This document shows positions 44,388-53,609 of a stretch of DNA of 64,000 nt, one piece after another (within the stretch, counting starts at the first letter, position 1; each line of letters starts with the position of its first letter). A program made the translations under genes and the position numbers. The notes beneath the pieces were generated by a model, which was not told where the DNA came from, did no database searches, and saw only the letters and a program-made list of their open reading frames with translations. The DNA is from Algirhabdus cladophorae (GTDB lineage: Bacteria; Pseudomonadota; Alphaproteobacteria; Rhodobacterales; Rhodobacteraceae): NCBI RefSeq assembly GCF_044772865.1, contig NZ_CP173029.1, forward strand, positions 2,108,001 through 2,172,000, given 5' to 3'.

Positions 44388-45740
44388 CTAGGGTCCAAAT
44401 TTTTCCAAAGCCGTGATCAATGGATCAACATGGCCCGTATAGTTGCGCCATCTGCCAATGGATTTTGCAGATATTGGGGCACGGACTTGGGTGGCGGACC
44501 GTGTACTGCATTTATAGGTCTCAACCGGTTGCGCCCTTTTGTTCAGCTTCAAAGTGGTGCCAAGGGCGTCAAGAGTTTGATCTGGGGAGGACACTAAATC
44601 CTCATAGTGCACGTCGATTGGAGGCGTCTCAAGAAACTGCGCGCCAGTGTCCCCAGCGCTTTGGTAATCGTGATAGGCCCGTGCCAGCCAGTCTAATTGA
44701 TAGGTGAAATTATTCCCCCCAGAAAACTCGCCTAAATAGCATGAGACACAAGTATCACGTGCGTCACGGCGCATCCGGATGACACGTGCTTTGGGAAACA
44801 GAATTGAAATCATCGGCAGGCACAGGATGTTGCCAGGCATTTTGTCGACACATGGGCGGCTGAACGCGTTTTGATCCCGTGCCATCAATTCAGTCTGGTA
44901 TCGCCTAGCCGCTGCATCAATTTCGGTAGGGGACCAATCTTCGAACCACTTAGGCAAACCGTCATCGAGACGCCCTGCGCCAATCTCGTTTAGGCTGGCA
45001 CTGAGGATACTTGCGAAAACATGCACCTCGCCAAATGTGCCAAGATCAAAGTGCTTGTGCAGTTGCGCCTCTAAAAGGGATGTGCCCGAGCGCGGCATCC
45101 CAACAATAAAGATCGGTGAGATTTCAGAACCAGCGGGCCGCCGCATCTTGCGCAGCCGCTCGGGATCAAGCCCAGACAATGCAGTCACATACCGCGTCAA
45201 CTGAACAGGATCATAGCGCGGCGGATCGAATGTCGCTGCTTTTTGCGCGGCTTTCCAGGCGCGTTGCCATTTGCCCAGGTCGTTCATTGCTTTGCACAGG
45301 ACATAGTGGATCGCCCGCTTAAAAACCGGCGGGGCGTCAGATTTTTGCGCCAACCGCTGCGCTTTTAGCAACCACATGTCTTTAGGGGCAAACCGGTGCA
45401 CTTGGGCCAAGGTGCGCCATGCACCGACATTATAGGGGCTAAGTTTTATTGCAGCTTGGGCCAAATCCTTGGCCAGTTTCAAATCCCCACTGGCACTTTT
45501 GGCAGCGGCAGCGCCCGACAACAGCTCTGCATGGCCGAACAAATCGAAGGCGTGGACGTAGACCTCAAACGCTTCATCAAATTTCCCGATGTTGTAGCAT
45601 GATTGCGCCAGACACTGCATAGCTTCGACATCATCGCCATGCTGTTTGACGAAATGCGCAGACAATTCCAACGACGCCAGAAACTGCTTTTGTTGAAAAG
45701 CCTGTTGAAACGCTGTCTTTTGGATCTGCGGTTGGGCCAT
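44388..45740 (-). CDS. TPR-containing sulfotransferase
   Basis: 450-residue protein with an N-terminal TPR-like helical region (about residues 10-180) and a C-terminal sulfotransferase domain. The PAPS 5'-phosphosulfate loop is FIVGMPRSGTSLLEAQL, and the 3'-phosphate region is ARVIRMRRDARDTCVSCYL. Similar proteins transfer sulfate to glycans or peptides. The start at 45740 (MAQPQIQK) has AGGGGG just upstream; an in-frame ATG at 45773 is the alternative. The gene is isolated and divergent from smoE. Target not known. Confidence 0.83.
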   Translation of the reverse strand: MAQPQIQKTAFQQAFQQKQFLASLELSAHFVKQHGDDVEAMQCLAQSCYNIGKFDEAFEVYVHAFDLFGHAELLSGAAAAKSASGDLKLAKDLAQAAIKLSPYNVGAWRTLAQVHRFAPKDMWLLKAQRLAQKSDAPPVFKRAIHYVLCKAMNDLGKWQRAWKAAQKAATFDPPRYDPVQLTRYVTALSGLDPERLRKMRRPAGSEISPIFIVGMPRSGTSLLEAQLHKHFDLGTFGEVHVFASILSASLNEIGAGRLDDGLPKWFEDWSPTEIDAAARRYQTELMARDQNAFSRPCVDKMPGNILCLPMISILFPKARVIRMRRDARDTCVSCYLGEFSGGNNFTYQLDWLARAYHDYQSAGDTGAQFLETPPIDVHYEDLVSSPDQTLDALGTTLKLNKRAQPVETYKCSTRSATQVRAPISAKSIGRWRNYTGHVDPLITALEKFGP

Positions 45741-45965
45741 GGCACCCCCTGTTGCGCTGTCTGTCTTGCACATAGCCGCTTTGTCTTAACCAAGACTTTA
45801 AAGGCGCCGGGACAATTGCCCCCAAAAAAGCCAGGCCTTGGAACGCCAAGCGATTCAAACCATGGCCCCAAGGTCGCAACTACACAGACCGGGTCCCCAG
45901 CCAAGCGGCATTTGGGGCGACGTTTCACTGAAAAGGCCCCGGCCTCAAAACCATGCAACTTGTTC

Positions 45966-46121
45966 AAGCATACAAAATTTTCACAGTTTCTTTTAGGAAA
46001 ATACCGGCCTCGAACCCCCATAATATTGCGAAAAACGCAGTAAAATATGGGTATTTCAACCAGTCTGACAGAAACCAAACAATGTAGAAATTGTATGCTT
46101 TTTTGTTGAATTTGTATTTGC
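45966..46121 (+). promoter_or_regulatory. AraC-type repeats upstream of smoE
   Basis: Two direct repeats with core TTGTAT at 46091-46096 and 46112-46117 are exactly 21 bp apart (AAATTGTATGC and AATTTGTATTTGC), two helical turns, as for AraC-family half-sites. A third copy in inverted orientation, AAGCATACAA at 45966-45975, matches the first over ten bases. The arrangement (adjacent pair plus distal inverted site) suggests activation with possible looping. The 450-bp region otherwise holds no gene. The AraC gene of this operon is the likely binder. Confidence 0.5.
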
Positions 46122-46190
46122 GACGATGCAGAAATCTAAGCAAGGTAGATGCACAGAAGATAAGAATCTGTGATTTCTGGGAGGAATAAC

Positions 46191-47486
46191 ATGAAATCTC
46201 TACGTAACACAGCCCTCGGGCTGGCACTGGGCGTTGCAACTGCAACAACAGCCTTCGCTGAAGGCCACTCCAAATCCCTGACAATTGCGATCGTGAACAA
46301 CGGTCACATGATCAACATGCAAAAAGTTGCTGAAGCCTACACAGGCGTAACTGGTGTTGAATTGAACTGGGTATCGCTGGAAGAAGGCGTTCTGCGCGAG
46401 CAGGTCACATCTGACACAGCCACAGGTGGCGGCCAGTACGACATCATCAACATCGGCATGCAAGAAGCACCCATCTGGGGCGCTGCTGGCTGGATCGAAC
46501 CACTAGAATTTGGCGCAGCTTACGATATCGACGACATGCTGCCAGCCATGCGCAACGGTCTGTCCCACGAGGGCACACTCTACGCGGCACCATTCTATGG
46601 TGAATCTTCCATGGTTATGTACCGCAAAGACCTGATGGACGCTGCTGGCGTCACAGTTGCGGACAACGACAGCTGGGACAACATCAAAGCAGCAGCCGCT
46701 GCTGTGCATGACCCAGACAACGGCGTTTACGGTGCATGTTTGCGCGGTAAGCCAGGTTGGGGCGACAACATGGCGTTCGTCACAACTGTTGTGAACTCGT
46801 TCGGTGGTGCATGGTTCGATGCGGACTTCCGTCCAACATTGGAATCTGACGAATGGAAAGCGGCCATCAACTTCTACGTTGATCTGCTGGGTAACTACGG
46901 CCCTCCCGGTTCCGAAGGCAACTCCTTCAACGAGATCTTGGCTTTGTACAACGAAGGCAAATGCGGCATGTGGATCGATGCGACAATCGCAGCCTCCTTC
47001 TTGGAAGTTGACGGTGTAGCATACGCACAATCGCCAAACGCTGGTAACCCTGTTGGCGCCAACTGGCTCTGGGCATGGGCGATGGCTGTACCTGCTGGTT
47101 CGCCTAACTCCGAAGAGTCGATGAAGTTCATCGAATGGGCCACATCCAAAGCGTACATCCAAGCTGTTGCAAACCACAAAGACTTTGGTTGGGGTTCCGT
47201 ACCAACAGGTACACGTGCCTCCACATATGCATCTGCTGACTTCCAAGCTGCAGCACCATTCGCCGCCGCTGAAATGGCTGCGATTGAATCCGCTGCTCCA
47301 GAAGCCACAGACATCAAACCATATGTTGGTGTTCAGTTTGCTGCGATCCCTGAATTCCCAGAAGTGGGTACAGCGGTTGCACAAGAAATCGCAGCGGCCC
47401 TGTCCGGCGCGAAATCTGTAGACGAAGCTCTGGCTGCAAGCCAAGCTGCGGCTGACGCAATCATGTCCGAAGCGGGCTACTACTAA
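46191..47486 (+). CDS. smoE: Polyol (mannitol/sorbitol) ABC transporter substrate-binding protein SmoE
   Basis: 431-residue periplasmic binding protein of family 1 (MalE type). A signal peptide (residues 1-23, ending TTAFAEG) precedes the mature SLTIAIVNNGHMINMQKVAE domain. Similarity in context and sequence to the Rhodobacter SmoE polyol system supports mannitol/sorbitol binding. GGGAGGAAT 6 nt upstream gives a strong start at 46191. Codon use here is more uniform than in neighbours, as expected for an abundant protein. A hairpin separates it from smoF. Confidence 0.88.
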   Translation: MKSLRNTALGLALGVATATTAFAEGHSKSLTIAIVNNGHMINMQKVAEAYTGVTGVELNWVSLEEGVLREQVTSDTATGGGQYDIINIGMQEAPIWGAAGWIEPLEFGAAYDIDDMLPAMRNGLSHEGTLYAAPFYGESSMVMYRKDLMDAAGVTVADNDSWDNIKAAAAAVHDPDNGVYGACLRGKPGWGDNMAFVTTVVNSFGGAWFDADFRPTLESDEWKAAINFYVDLLGNYGPPGSEGNSFNEILALYNEGKCGMWIDATIAASFLEVDGVAYAQSPNAGNPVGANWLWAWAMAVPAGSPNSEESMKFIEWATSKAYIQAVANHKDFGWGSVPTGTRASTYASADFQAAAPFAAAEMAAIESAAPEATDIKPYVGVQFAAIPEFPEVGTAVAQEIAAALSGAKSVDEALAASQAAADAIMSEAGYY

Positions 47487-47509
47487 ACCCTTCGACTGAC
47501 CTAATGTCG

Positions 47510-47537
47510 GGCCCGGTATCTTTGGGTATCGGGCCCA
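47510..47537 (+). terminator. Intercistronic hairpin after smoE
   Basis: 12-bp stem GGGCCCGGTATC / GGTATCGGGCCC (two wobble pairs) with a TTTG loop; after 20 bp comes CTTTTTCTG. It sits between binding-protein and permease genes, where such structures stabilise the upstream mRNA and partly reduce read-through. Confidence 0.6.
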
Positions 47538-47659
47538 GCACCCCCACTGCTTTTTCTGTTTGTTGCGAGTTCCAGAAGCGCACTGTTTGCCCTTCGCCCG
47601 ACAAACACCCGTCTCTACGTCCTTTGATGCAACCCTTCTGTCGCAAGGTAACTTAAGCT

Positions 47660-48598
47660 ATGGCCAATCGAACCCTGCCCCGTATCTTGCAAACGCCCGC
47701 TGTGGTTTTGCTGCTGATCTGGATGCTCGTCCCTCTCAGCATGACACTGTATTTTTCATTCATCCGCTATGTGCTCAACAGCTTACGGCGCCCAGAATGG
47801 ACCACACCTTCGCTGAGCAACTGGCGCGGCTTTGGCAACTACGAATACGTCTGGAAAGCCAAGGATTTCGGTTTTGCGATCAGCAATTCGGTTTTGATTG
47901 TTGGCAGCATCCTGATCATAACCGTGATCTTGGGTCTTGCCATCGCCGTGTTGATCAACCGCAACTTCCCTGGTCGTGGTATCGTTCGCGTCCTGCTGAT
48001 TTCGCCGTTTTTCGTAATGCCCGCTGTGAACGCCGTTTTGTGGATCAACATGATCCTTGATCCTGTGCTGGGCCTTCAGGGCTTGGCTGTGGGCGGGCTG
48101 AACAACTTGATCGATGGGTTGCGAGATTTCCCGGTTTTGGGCAGCTTCTTCTCGCTGTGGCCCGAGATTGAGCCGATTTCATTCCGCGCCACGCAAACCT
48201 CGGCCTATGCGGTGATTATGATGGTCGCTTGGCAGTGGACGCCGTTTGCTGTGCTGATCTTTATGACCTCCCTGCAATCCGAGGACGAAAGCCAAAAAGA
48301 GGCCGCGACCCTAGACGGGGCTGGTGCATGGTCGCAATTTATCAACCTGACGGTGCCGCATCTGGCGCGTCCCATCGCGATCGTCGTGATGATCCAGTCG
48401 ATCTTTCATCTGTCGCTTTATGCCGAGATCGAGATCGTGAGCCGCGGAAACGGGAACAAGAACCTGCCCTATCTGATCGGTGAATTCACTTCGAACAACA
48501 TTGGTGCAGCCAGCGCCACCGGCATCTTTGCCGTCATCCTCGCCAACATCATCGCAATCTTCTTGTTGCGTATGGTTGGCAAAAGCTTGATGGATTAA
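47660..48598 (+). CDS. smoF: Polyol ABC transporter permease SmoF
   Basis: 312-residue inner-membrane permease with six helices. The EAA loop reads KEAATLDGAGAWSQFINLTVPHL, the docking site for the ATPase. It pairs with SmoG. It follows smoE after a 173-bp gap that contains a hairpin, and precedes smoG by 12 bp. Confidence 0.9.
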   Translation: MANRTLPRILQTPAVVLLLIWMLVPLSMTLYFSFIRYVLNSLRRPEWTTPSLSNWRGFGNYEYVWKAKDFGFAISNSVLIVGSILIITVILGLAIAVLINRNFPGRGIVRVLLISPFFVMPAVNAVLWINMILDPVLGLQGLAVGGLNNLIDGLRDFPVLGSFFSLWPEIEPISFRATQTSAYAVIMMVAWQWTPFAVLIFMTSLQSEDESQKEAATLDGAGAWSQFINLTVPHLARPIAIVVMIQSIFHLSLYAEIEIVSRGNGNKNLPYLIGEFTSNNIGAASATGIFAVILANIIAIFLLRMVGKSLMD

Positions 48599-48610
48599 GG
48601 GAGAAAGACA

Positions 48611-49447
48611 ATGGCAGCCGTTACCGAACGCTCGAAATTCAGCAATGTCATCTGGCCCGTCGTGGCTTGGATCGTGGCGCTGATCTTTTTCTTCCCGATC
48701 TTTTGGTTGGTCTTCACCAGCTTCAAGACTGACGCTGACGCGGTCAAACCGGAATTCCTGTTCCGCTTTACGCCGACGCTGGAAAACTACACCAACATGA
48801 CCGAAAACTATGACTATTGGCGCTTTGCTACCAACTCGGTCATCACATCGACATTTGCTACACTGTTTGCTTTGTTTGTAGGTGTGCCATCGGCCTACGC
48901 CATGGCCTTTAATCCCAGCCGCCACACCAAAGACATTCTGATGTGGATGCTGTCGACCAAGATGCTGCCAGCCGCGGCGGTGCTTTATCCAATGACGTTC
49001 CTGACTAAGAACTTTCTAGGGATTTTCGACACGCATTTCTTGGTGATCTTGGTGTTGTGCCTGATCAACCTACCCATCGTGATTTGGATGTTGTTCACCT
49101 ACTTCAAAGAAATTCCAAAAGAGATCATCGAAGCCGGTAAAATGGATGGCGTGTCCACATGGGGCGAGATCAAGGATATCCTGATCCCATTGGCATGGGG
49201 CGGTATCGCCTCTACCGCGCTGCTGACCTTTATCTTTTGCTGGAACGAAGCCTATTGGACCGTGCGACTGACCACTATCGATGCAGCAACGCTGTCGAAA
49301 CTGATCGAAGGCAACCGTGCCCCCGAGGGTCTGTTCTTTGGCCGCTTGTCTGCTGTGTCTACCGCTGCAATTGCGCCTATCGTGATCTTGGGCTGGTTCT
49401 GCCAAAAGCAATTGGTACAGGGCCTGACATTTGGGGCGGTCAAGTGA
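48611..49447 (+). CDS. smoG: Polyol ABC transporter permease SmoG
   Basis: 278-residue permease of the MalG type with six helices. The EAA loop is EIIEAGKMDGVSTWGEIKDILIPL. A GGGAGAAAG site precedes the ATG. Together with SmoF it forms the membrane channel energised by SmoK, which is encoded three genes downstream. Confidence 0.9.
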   Translation: MAAVTERSKFSNVIWPVVAWIVALIFFFPIFWLVFTSFKTDADAVKPEFLFRFTPTLENYTNMTENYDYWRFATNSVITSTFATLFALFVGVPSAYAMAFNPSRHTKDILMWMLSTKMLPAAAVLYPMTFLTKNFLGIFDTHFLVILVLCLINLPIVIWMLFTYFKEIPKEIIEAGKMDGVSTWGEIKDILIPLAWGGIASTALLTFIFCWNEAYWTVRLTTIDAATLSKLIEGNRAPEGLFFGRLSAVSTAAIAPIVILGWFCQKQLVQGLTFGAVK

Positions 49448-49510
49448 TCCGACTTGCCCCCCTCTTCCAACGCCTAGCAGTCGCACAAAGTGTTGCGACC
49501 GGAGGGTTCA

Positions 49511-50401
49511 ATGTCGATTATTGAACCCGAGATCGAGATGGTCGACCGCAGCACACGCTCGATCCGCTACCTTGAACACGGGTGGCCGACCGAGTTGTGC
49601 CGCTGGCATGCCCATGAAGAATATGAACTGCATCTGATCGTCGAAACCCGCGGCAAAGCCTTTGTGGGTGACTATATCGGCGACTTCAAAGCAGGCGATT
49701 TGTTCATGACCGGACCGAACCTGCCGCACAACTGGATCACCGATCATGTTTGGACCCAACCTATTGCCACGCGCGATATGTTGGTGCAGTTCAGCCACGA
49801 AAGTGTTCAGAAGCTGGCCGAAGGCTTTCCGGAGTTTTCACAAGTACTGCATCTGTTGCAACTGGCGCAATCGGGCATCTTGTTCGAAGGGTTTAACGCC
49901 ACTTTTGCACGCGGCCACATGGAATCCATCCGCGACAACATCGGTGCCGAACGCATTTTGGCCTTCGTGCGGTTTTTGGTGCGTTTGAACGAGCATGCCG
50001 AGAAAAAAGAACTGTCCATCGCCAAGCTGATTCAACCCGAAGGGGGCAGCAAACAGGCCCGCATCGCCTCTGTGGTGGATTATGTGGTCAACAGTTTCAA
50101 AGAAGAGATATCCGTCACTCAAGCCGCCGAAATGGCGGGCATGACCCAAGTCACGTTTAGCCGTAATTTTCAGGCCGTAACTGGCCACGGCTTTGTCGAA
50201 TTCCTCAATCGTATCCGTATTGGGCAGGCTTGTAGTATGCTCTACGCAACGGACGATCAGGTCACGACCATCTCGCTTAAGGCGGGGTTCAAAAACATTG
50301 CAAACTTCAATCGGCATTTTTTGAAAATGAAGGGTATGACACCTTCGGAGTATCGTGAAATTGCCCGAAAAGACCTCGCCCCAAGCATGGAATCTGTCTG
50401 A
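49511..50401 (+). CDS. AraC-family regulator of the polyol operon
   Basis: 296-residue regulator: N-terminal cupin sensor domain (HAHEEYELHLIVETRGKAFVGDYIGDF, about residues 30-90) and C-terminal double helix-turn-helix (ISVTQAAEMAGMTQVTFSRNF and ISLKAGFKNIANFNRHFLK). It is embedded in the smo operon, so it probably senses a polyol or its product and activates the operon through the TTGTAT repeats upstream of smoE. GGAGGG at 49501 sets the start. The stop overlaps mtlK by one base. Confidence 0.9.
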   Translation: MSIIEPEIEMVDRSTRSIRYLEHGWPTELCRWHAHEEYELHLIVETRGKAFVGDYIGDFKAGDLFMTGPNLPHNWITDHVWTQPIATRDMLVQFSHESVQKLAEGFPEFSQVLHLLQLAQSGILFEGFNATFARGHMESIRDNIGAERILAFVRFLVRLNEHAEKKELSIAKLIQPEGGSKQARIASVVDYVVNSFKEEISVTQAAEMAGMTQVTFSRNFQAVTGHGFVEFLNRIRIGQACSMLYATDDQVTTISLKAGFKNIANFNRHFLKMKGMTPSEYREIARKDLAPSMESV

Positions 50402-51822
50402 TGAATTCGGCCGTTCACCCTCATATTTACGCCACATCCTACGACCGGTCCAACTGCCAGATTGGCGTTGTCCACTTGGGGTTTGGCGCGTTCCATCGCG
50501 CCCACCAAGCCGTATATCTTGATGATTACATGGAGGCTACGGGCGATCTGCGCTGGGGCATTGCAGCGGTTAATCTACGCGCCTCAGAGACTGCGACATT
50601 TCACGAGGCCGAAGCCGATATCGCGCGCCATGACGGCTATTTTCTCAAGTCTTTTTCTGGGTCGGGCCAAGTCAACCTGCGCCGCGTTCGCAGCCATATC
50701 GGATTTTTTGATTGGGACGTTGCGCGCAGCGACGCACAATCTCTGCTTGCGCTTGCAACGGTTCATTTGGTCACAATCACAGTCACAGAAAGCGGCTATT
50801 ACACTGCGCCAAACGGGGATCTTAATACCGCTGATCCCACAATTGCAGCAGAAGTGTCCGGCGCCAAAGCCACCAGTGTTTACGGCTATTTGCGCGCAGC
50901 ATTGCGGGCGCGGATGGACACTACAAAGGCCCCTCTGACAATCGCGTGTTGCGACAACATCCGCCAGAACGGCACCATGCTGGAACGCAACCTATTGGCC
51001 TATTTGGCAGCCTGCGGCGAGGCTGATCTGCACGCTTGGGTCAGTGAAAATGTTGTCTTTCCATGCTCGATGGTCGACCGGATCACACCGCGTAGCCCCG
51101 CGGAATTGGCAACGGAATTGACCGCATTGATTGGCACTGATGTCACCTCCCCCATTATGGCCGAGGATTTCAGCCAATGGGTGTTGCAAGACACCGGCGC
51201 TGGCCACATGCCAGATCTGAAACAAGCAGGCGTGACCGTCACAGAGGACGTAGATCCCTATGAAGAAACCAAAATTCGGGTTTTAAACGGCGGTCACACG
51301 GGGCTTACATATTTTGCGGCGCTCAAAGGGATTGAAACTTTTGATGCAGCCATGCGAGACCCAGAATTGCTTCAGCATTTTTTGGATTTCCAACGCCAAG
51401 AGGTTCTGCCTGCGATTCAGGTCGAGTTGCCATTTTCTAAGGCTGACTATCTGGACATGATCATCAGCCGCTTTGGCAACGCGGCAATTGGTGACACTGT
51501 GGCGCGTATCTGCGCGGATGGTATGGCCAAGTTTGCAATCTTTGTGCGCCCAACTTTGGCCGGATGCCTGAAAAAGGGGATCACGCCCGTTCACAGCATT
51601 CGCAGCATTGCCAGTTGGTACATCTTTGCCCAGCACGTAGCTGCAGGCAAAATCGCATTTGAATATGTCGAGCCCAGCTGGGACGACCTCACAGATCTGA
51701 TGAGCACCGATGCGTTTCTCAACAGCCCGCAATTATGGGGCGATCTGCCCACAACTTACCCCGTCTTCGTAGAAACCCTACGTCGCGAAATCTCTGAATT
51801 GGAGCAAAAATGGCCGGTTTGA
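50401..51822 (+). CDS. mtlK: Mannitol 2-dehydrogenase (polyol dehydrogenase)
   Basis: 473-residue long-chain secondary-alcohol dehydrogenase that oxidises D-mannitol to fructose with NAD+. N-terminal cofactor region is IGVVHLGFGAFHRAHQAVYLD. The family signature KIRVLNGGHTGLTYFAALKG contains catalytic residues; the upstream Lys is in the same segment. Its position between the transporter genes makes polyol import and oxidation one unit. It overlaps smoK by 13 bp. A sorbitol dehydrogenase (smoS) is not present in this operon. Confidence 0.92.
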   Translation: MNSAVHPHIYATSYDRSNCQIGVVHLGFGAFHRAHQAVYLDDYMEATGDLRWGIAAVNLRASETATFHEAEADIARHDGYFLKSFSGSGQVNLRRVRSHIGFFDWDVARSDAQSLLALATVHLVTITVTESGYYTAPNGDLNTADPTIAAEVSGAKATSVYGYLRAALRARMDTTKAPLTIACCDNIRQNGTMLERNLLAYLAACGEADLHAWVSENVVFPCSMVDRITPRSPAELATELTALIGTDVTSPIMAEDFSQWVLQDTGAGHMPDLKQAGVTVTEDVDPYEETKIRVLNGGHTGLTYFAALKGIETFDAAMRDPELLQHFLDFQRQEVLPAIQVELPFSKADYLDMIISRFGNAAIGDTVARICADGMAKFAIFVRPTLAGCLKKGITPVHSIRSIASWYIFAQHVAAGKIAFEYVEPSWDDLTDLMSTDAFLNSPQLWGDLPTTYPVFVETLRREISELEQKWPV

Positions 51823-52844
51823 CCCTGCGCGATGTGCGCAAAAGCTATGGTGACGTGCAAGTGATGCACGGTGTCGATTTAGATATCGAACATGGTGAAT
51901 TTGTTGTCTTTGTTGGCCCCTCTGGCTGCGGAAAATCAACGCTTTTGCGAATGATCGCGGGGCTAGAAGAAATCAGTGATGGCACTGTGGCCATTGGCGA
52001 CACTGTTGTGAACCAGGTTGCAGCCTCTAAGCGCGGCGTGGCGATGGTGTTCCAAACCTACGCGCTGTATCCGCATATGAGCGTCTATAAAAACATGGCC
52101 TTTGGTCTGAAACAGGCGAAAACACCGCAAGATGAAATCGACCGTCGCGTCAAAGGGGCGGCCGAGATTTTGCAACTGGGTGACTATTTGGATCGCAGTC
52201 CACGCAACCTGTCTGGTGGTCAACGTCAGCGCGTGGCTATTGGCCGTGCGATTGTCCGTGACCCCGAGGTGTTCTTGTTCGATGAACCATTGTCCAACCT
52301 TGATGCAGCCTTGCGCGTACAGACCCGTTTGGAAATTGCACGCCTGCACGAACGTCTCGGCAATACGATGATTTACGTAACACACGATCAGGTCGAGGCG
52401 ATGACGCTGGCTGACAAAATTGTCGTGTTGCGGGATGGTCGGATTGAACAAGTTGGATCGCCGATTACCCTCTATGAGAACCCCGCAAACGCTTTTGTGG
52501 CGCAGTTTATCGGCAGTCCAAAGATGAACTTTTTCCAGACAGCCGATTTGACTGCTGGGGCGAACGGTCATTTGGGGCGCACGTTGGAGGCTGGACAACA
52601 AGTTGGACTGCGTCCAGAGCATTTGATGCCCTGTGCCGAGGCAGATGCGGTTGTGCAAGGTCGTTTGGATCTGATTGAAAACCTTGGTGAATATGCCCTT
52701 GTGCATTTGATGACAGCCAATGGTACCGAGTTTATCGCCAAGACCGAAAAACCACCCCAAGCGCCAAAGGGCGACACCCTCAGCTTTACGATCAAGCCTG
52801 AATTGGCGCATTACTTTGACATTGAATCCGGGTTGCGCTGCTAA
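51810..52844 (+). CDS. smoK: Polyol ABC transporter ATPase SmoK (MalK/UgpC type)
   Basis: 344-residue ATPase with an N-terminal nucleotide-binding domain (Walker A GPSGCGKST, signature LSGGQRQRVAIGRA, Walker B VFLFDEPLSNLD) and a C-terminal TOBE/OB-type regulatory domain (EAGQQVGLRPEHL). It drives the SmoFG permease. Last gene of the operon, followed by a strong two-stem terminator. Confidence 0.92.
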   Translation: MAGLTLRDVRKSYGDVQVMHGVDLDIEHGEFVVFVGPSGCGKSTLLRMIAGLEEISDGTVAIGDTVVNQVAASKRGVAMVFQTYALYPHMSVYKNMAFGLKQAKTPQDEIDRRVKGAAEILQLGDYLDRSPRNLSGGQRQRVAIGRAIVRDPEVFLFDEPLSNLDAALRVQTRLEIARLHERLGNTMIYVTHDQVEAMTLADKIVVLRDGRIEQVGSPITLYENPANAFVAQFIGSPKMNFFQTADLTAGANGHLGRTLEAGQQVGLRPEHLMPCAEADAVVQGRLDLIENLGEYALVHLMTANGTEFIAKTEKPPQAPKGDTLSFTIKPELAHYFDIESGLRC

Positions 52845-52886
52845 GCCATTCTGGCAAAGCGGCTCCTAAATCAGGTTCGATACACG

Positions 52887-52947
52887 GGCTGCGCGATGCA
52901 GCGGTGCTGCGTTTTGCAGCGCCACGCTATTGCGTAGCCTATTTTTT
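52887..52947 (+). terminator. Two-stem terminator at the end of the smo operon
   Basis: Outer stem GGCTGCGC / GCGTAGCC (one G-U) encloses a second hairpin GGTGCTGC-GTTTT-GCAGCGCC (8 bp). The outer 3' arm is followed by TATTTTTTG. It closes the smo transcript, though a leader role for nasT downstream cannot be excluded. Confidence 0.65.
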
Positions 52948-53024
52948 GTGCACCACAACAATGACCGGCCGTCTTATCCAGTCACTGCCTTTTCGCCCTT
53001 GGCACGCGCGCGTAATCAGTTTTG

Positions 53025-53609
53025 GTGCACAGCGATCTGAAAATACTGGTGGTCGAACCCTCCCCCGACAAAGCGCGGGACATTATCGAGGCTCTCAACG
53101 AGGGCGGTTGGACTGATGTCACGGTTGTGGCCAATGCGACGGTGCTGGAACGGGCATCGCAGCAAGAAAACCCCGACATCATTTTGATCGATCTGTGCAA
53201 TCCCGACCGCGATACGCTGGAGCACCTCAGCGAAGTGTCAAATGCGCGGGCCCGACCCGTTGCAATGTTTGTCGATCAAACCGATGAGGCGCTGACCCAA
53301 GCAGCCATTTCCGCGGGGCTCAGTGCCTATGTGGTTAATGGTTTGCAAAAGGATCGTATCAAACCGGTCCTTGAAACCGCGATTGTGCGGTTCAAAATGA
53401 TCACAAAAATGCAGTCCGAATTGGACGCCGCCAAACAGGCCCTTATGGATCGCAAGATCATTGACCGCGCCAAGGGCCTGCTGATGCGCGCACGGGGCAT
53501 CTCCGAAGAAGACGCCTATGCCTTGCTGCGCAAGACCGCGATGGATCAAGGGCGCAAAGTCATTGATCTGGCCAATGCATTGGTCACGTCAGCGGATTTG
53601 TTGAAATGA
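53025..53609 (+). CDS. nasT: ANTAR-domain response regulator NasT (nitrate antiterminator)
   Basis: 194-residue protein: pseudo-receiver domain (LKILVVEPSPDKARD; acidic/Asp site IILIDLCNPDRD) and C-terminal ANTAR RNA-binding domain (DRKIIDRAKGLLMRARGISEEDAYALLRKTAMDQ). NasT binds a two-hairpin leader RNA and prevents termination; NasS holds it inactive when nitrate is absent. The start is GTG 53025, with TTG directly before it as the alternative; no clear Shine-Dalgarno is visible for either. It overlaps nasS by 4 bp. Confidence 0.93.
   Translation: MHSDLKILVVEPSPDKARDIIEALNEGGWTDVTVVANATVLERASQQENPDIILIDLCNPDRDTLEHLSEVSNARARPVAMFVDQTDEALTQAAISAGLSAYVVNGLQKDRIKPVLETAIVRFKMITKMQSELDAAKQALMDRKIIDRAKGLLMRARGISEEDAYALLRKTAMDQGRKVIDLANALVTSADLLK

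Noticed and set aside
52947..53031. Inverted repeat TGTGCACCA / TGGTGCACA before nasT
   Set aside because: Arms are short and one overlaps the nasT start; no regulator of the region is known to use this site.
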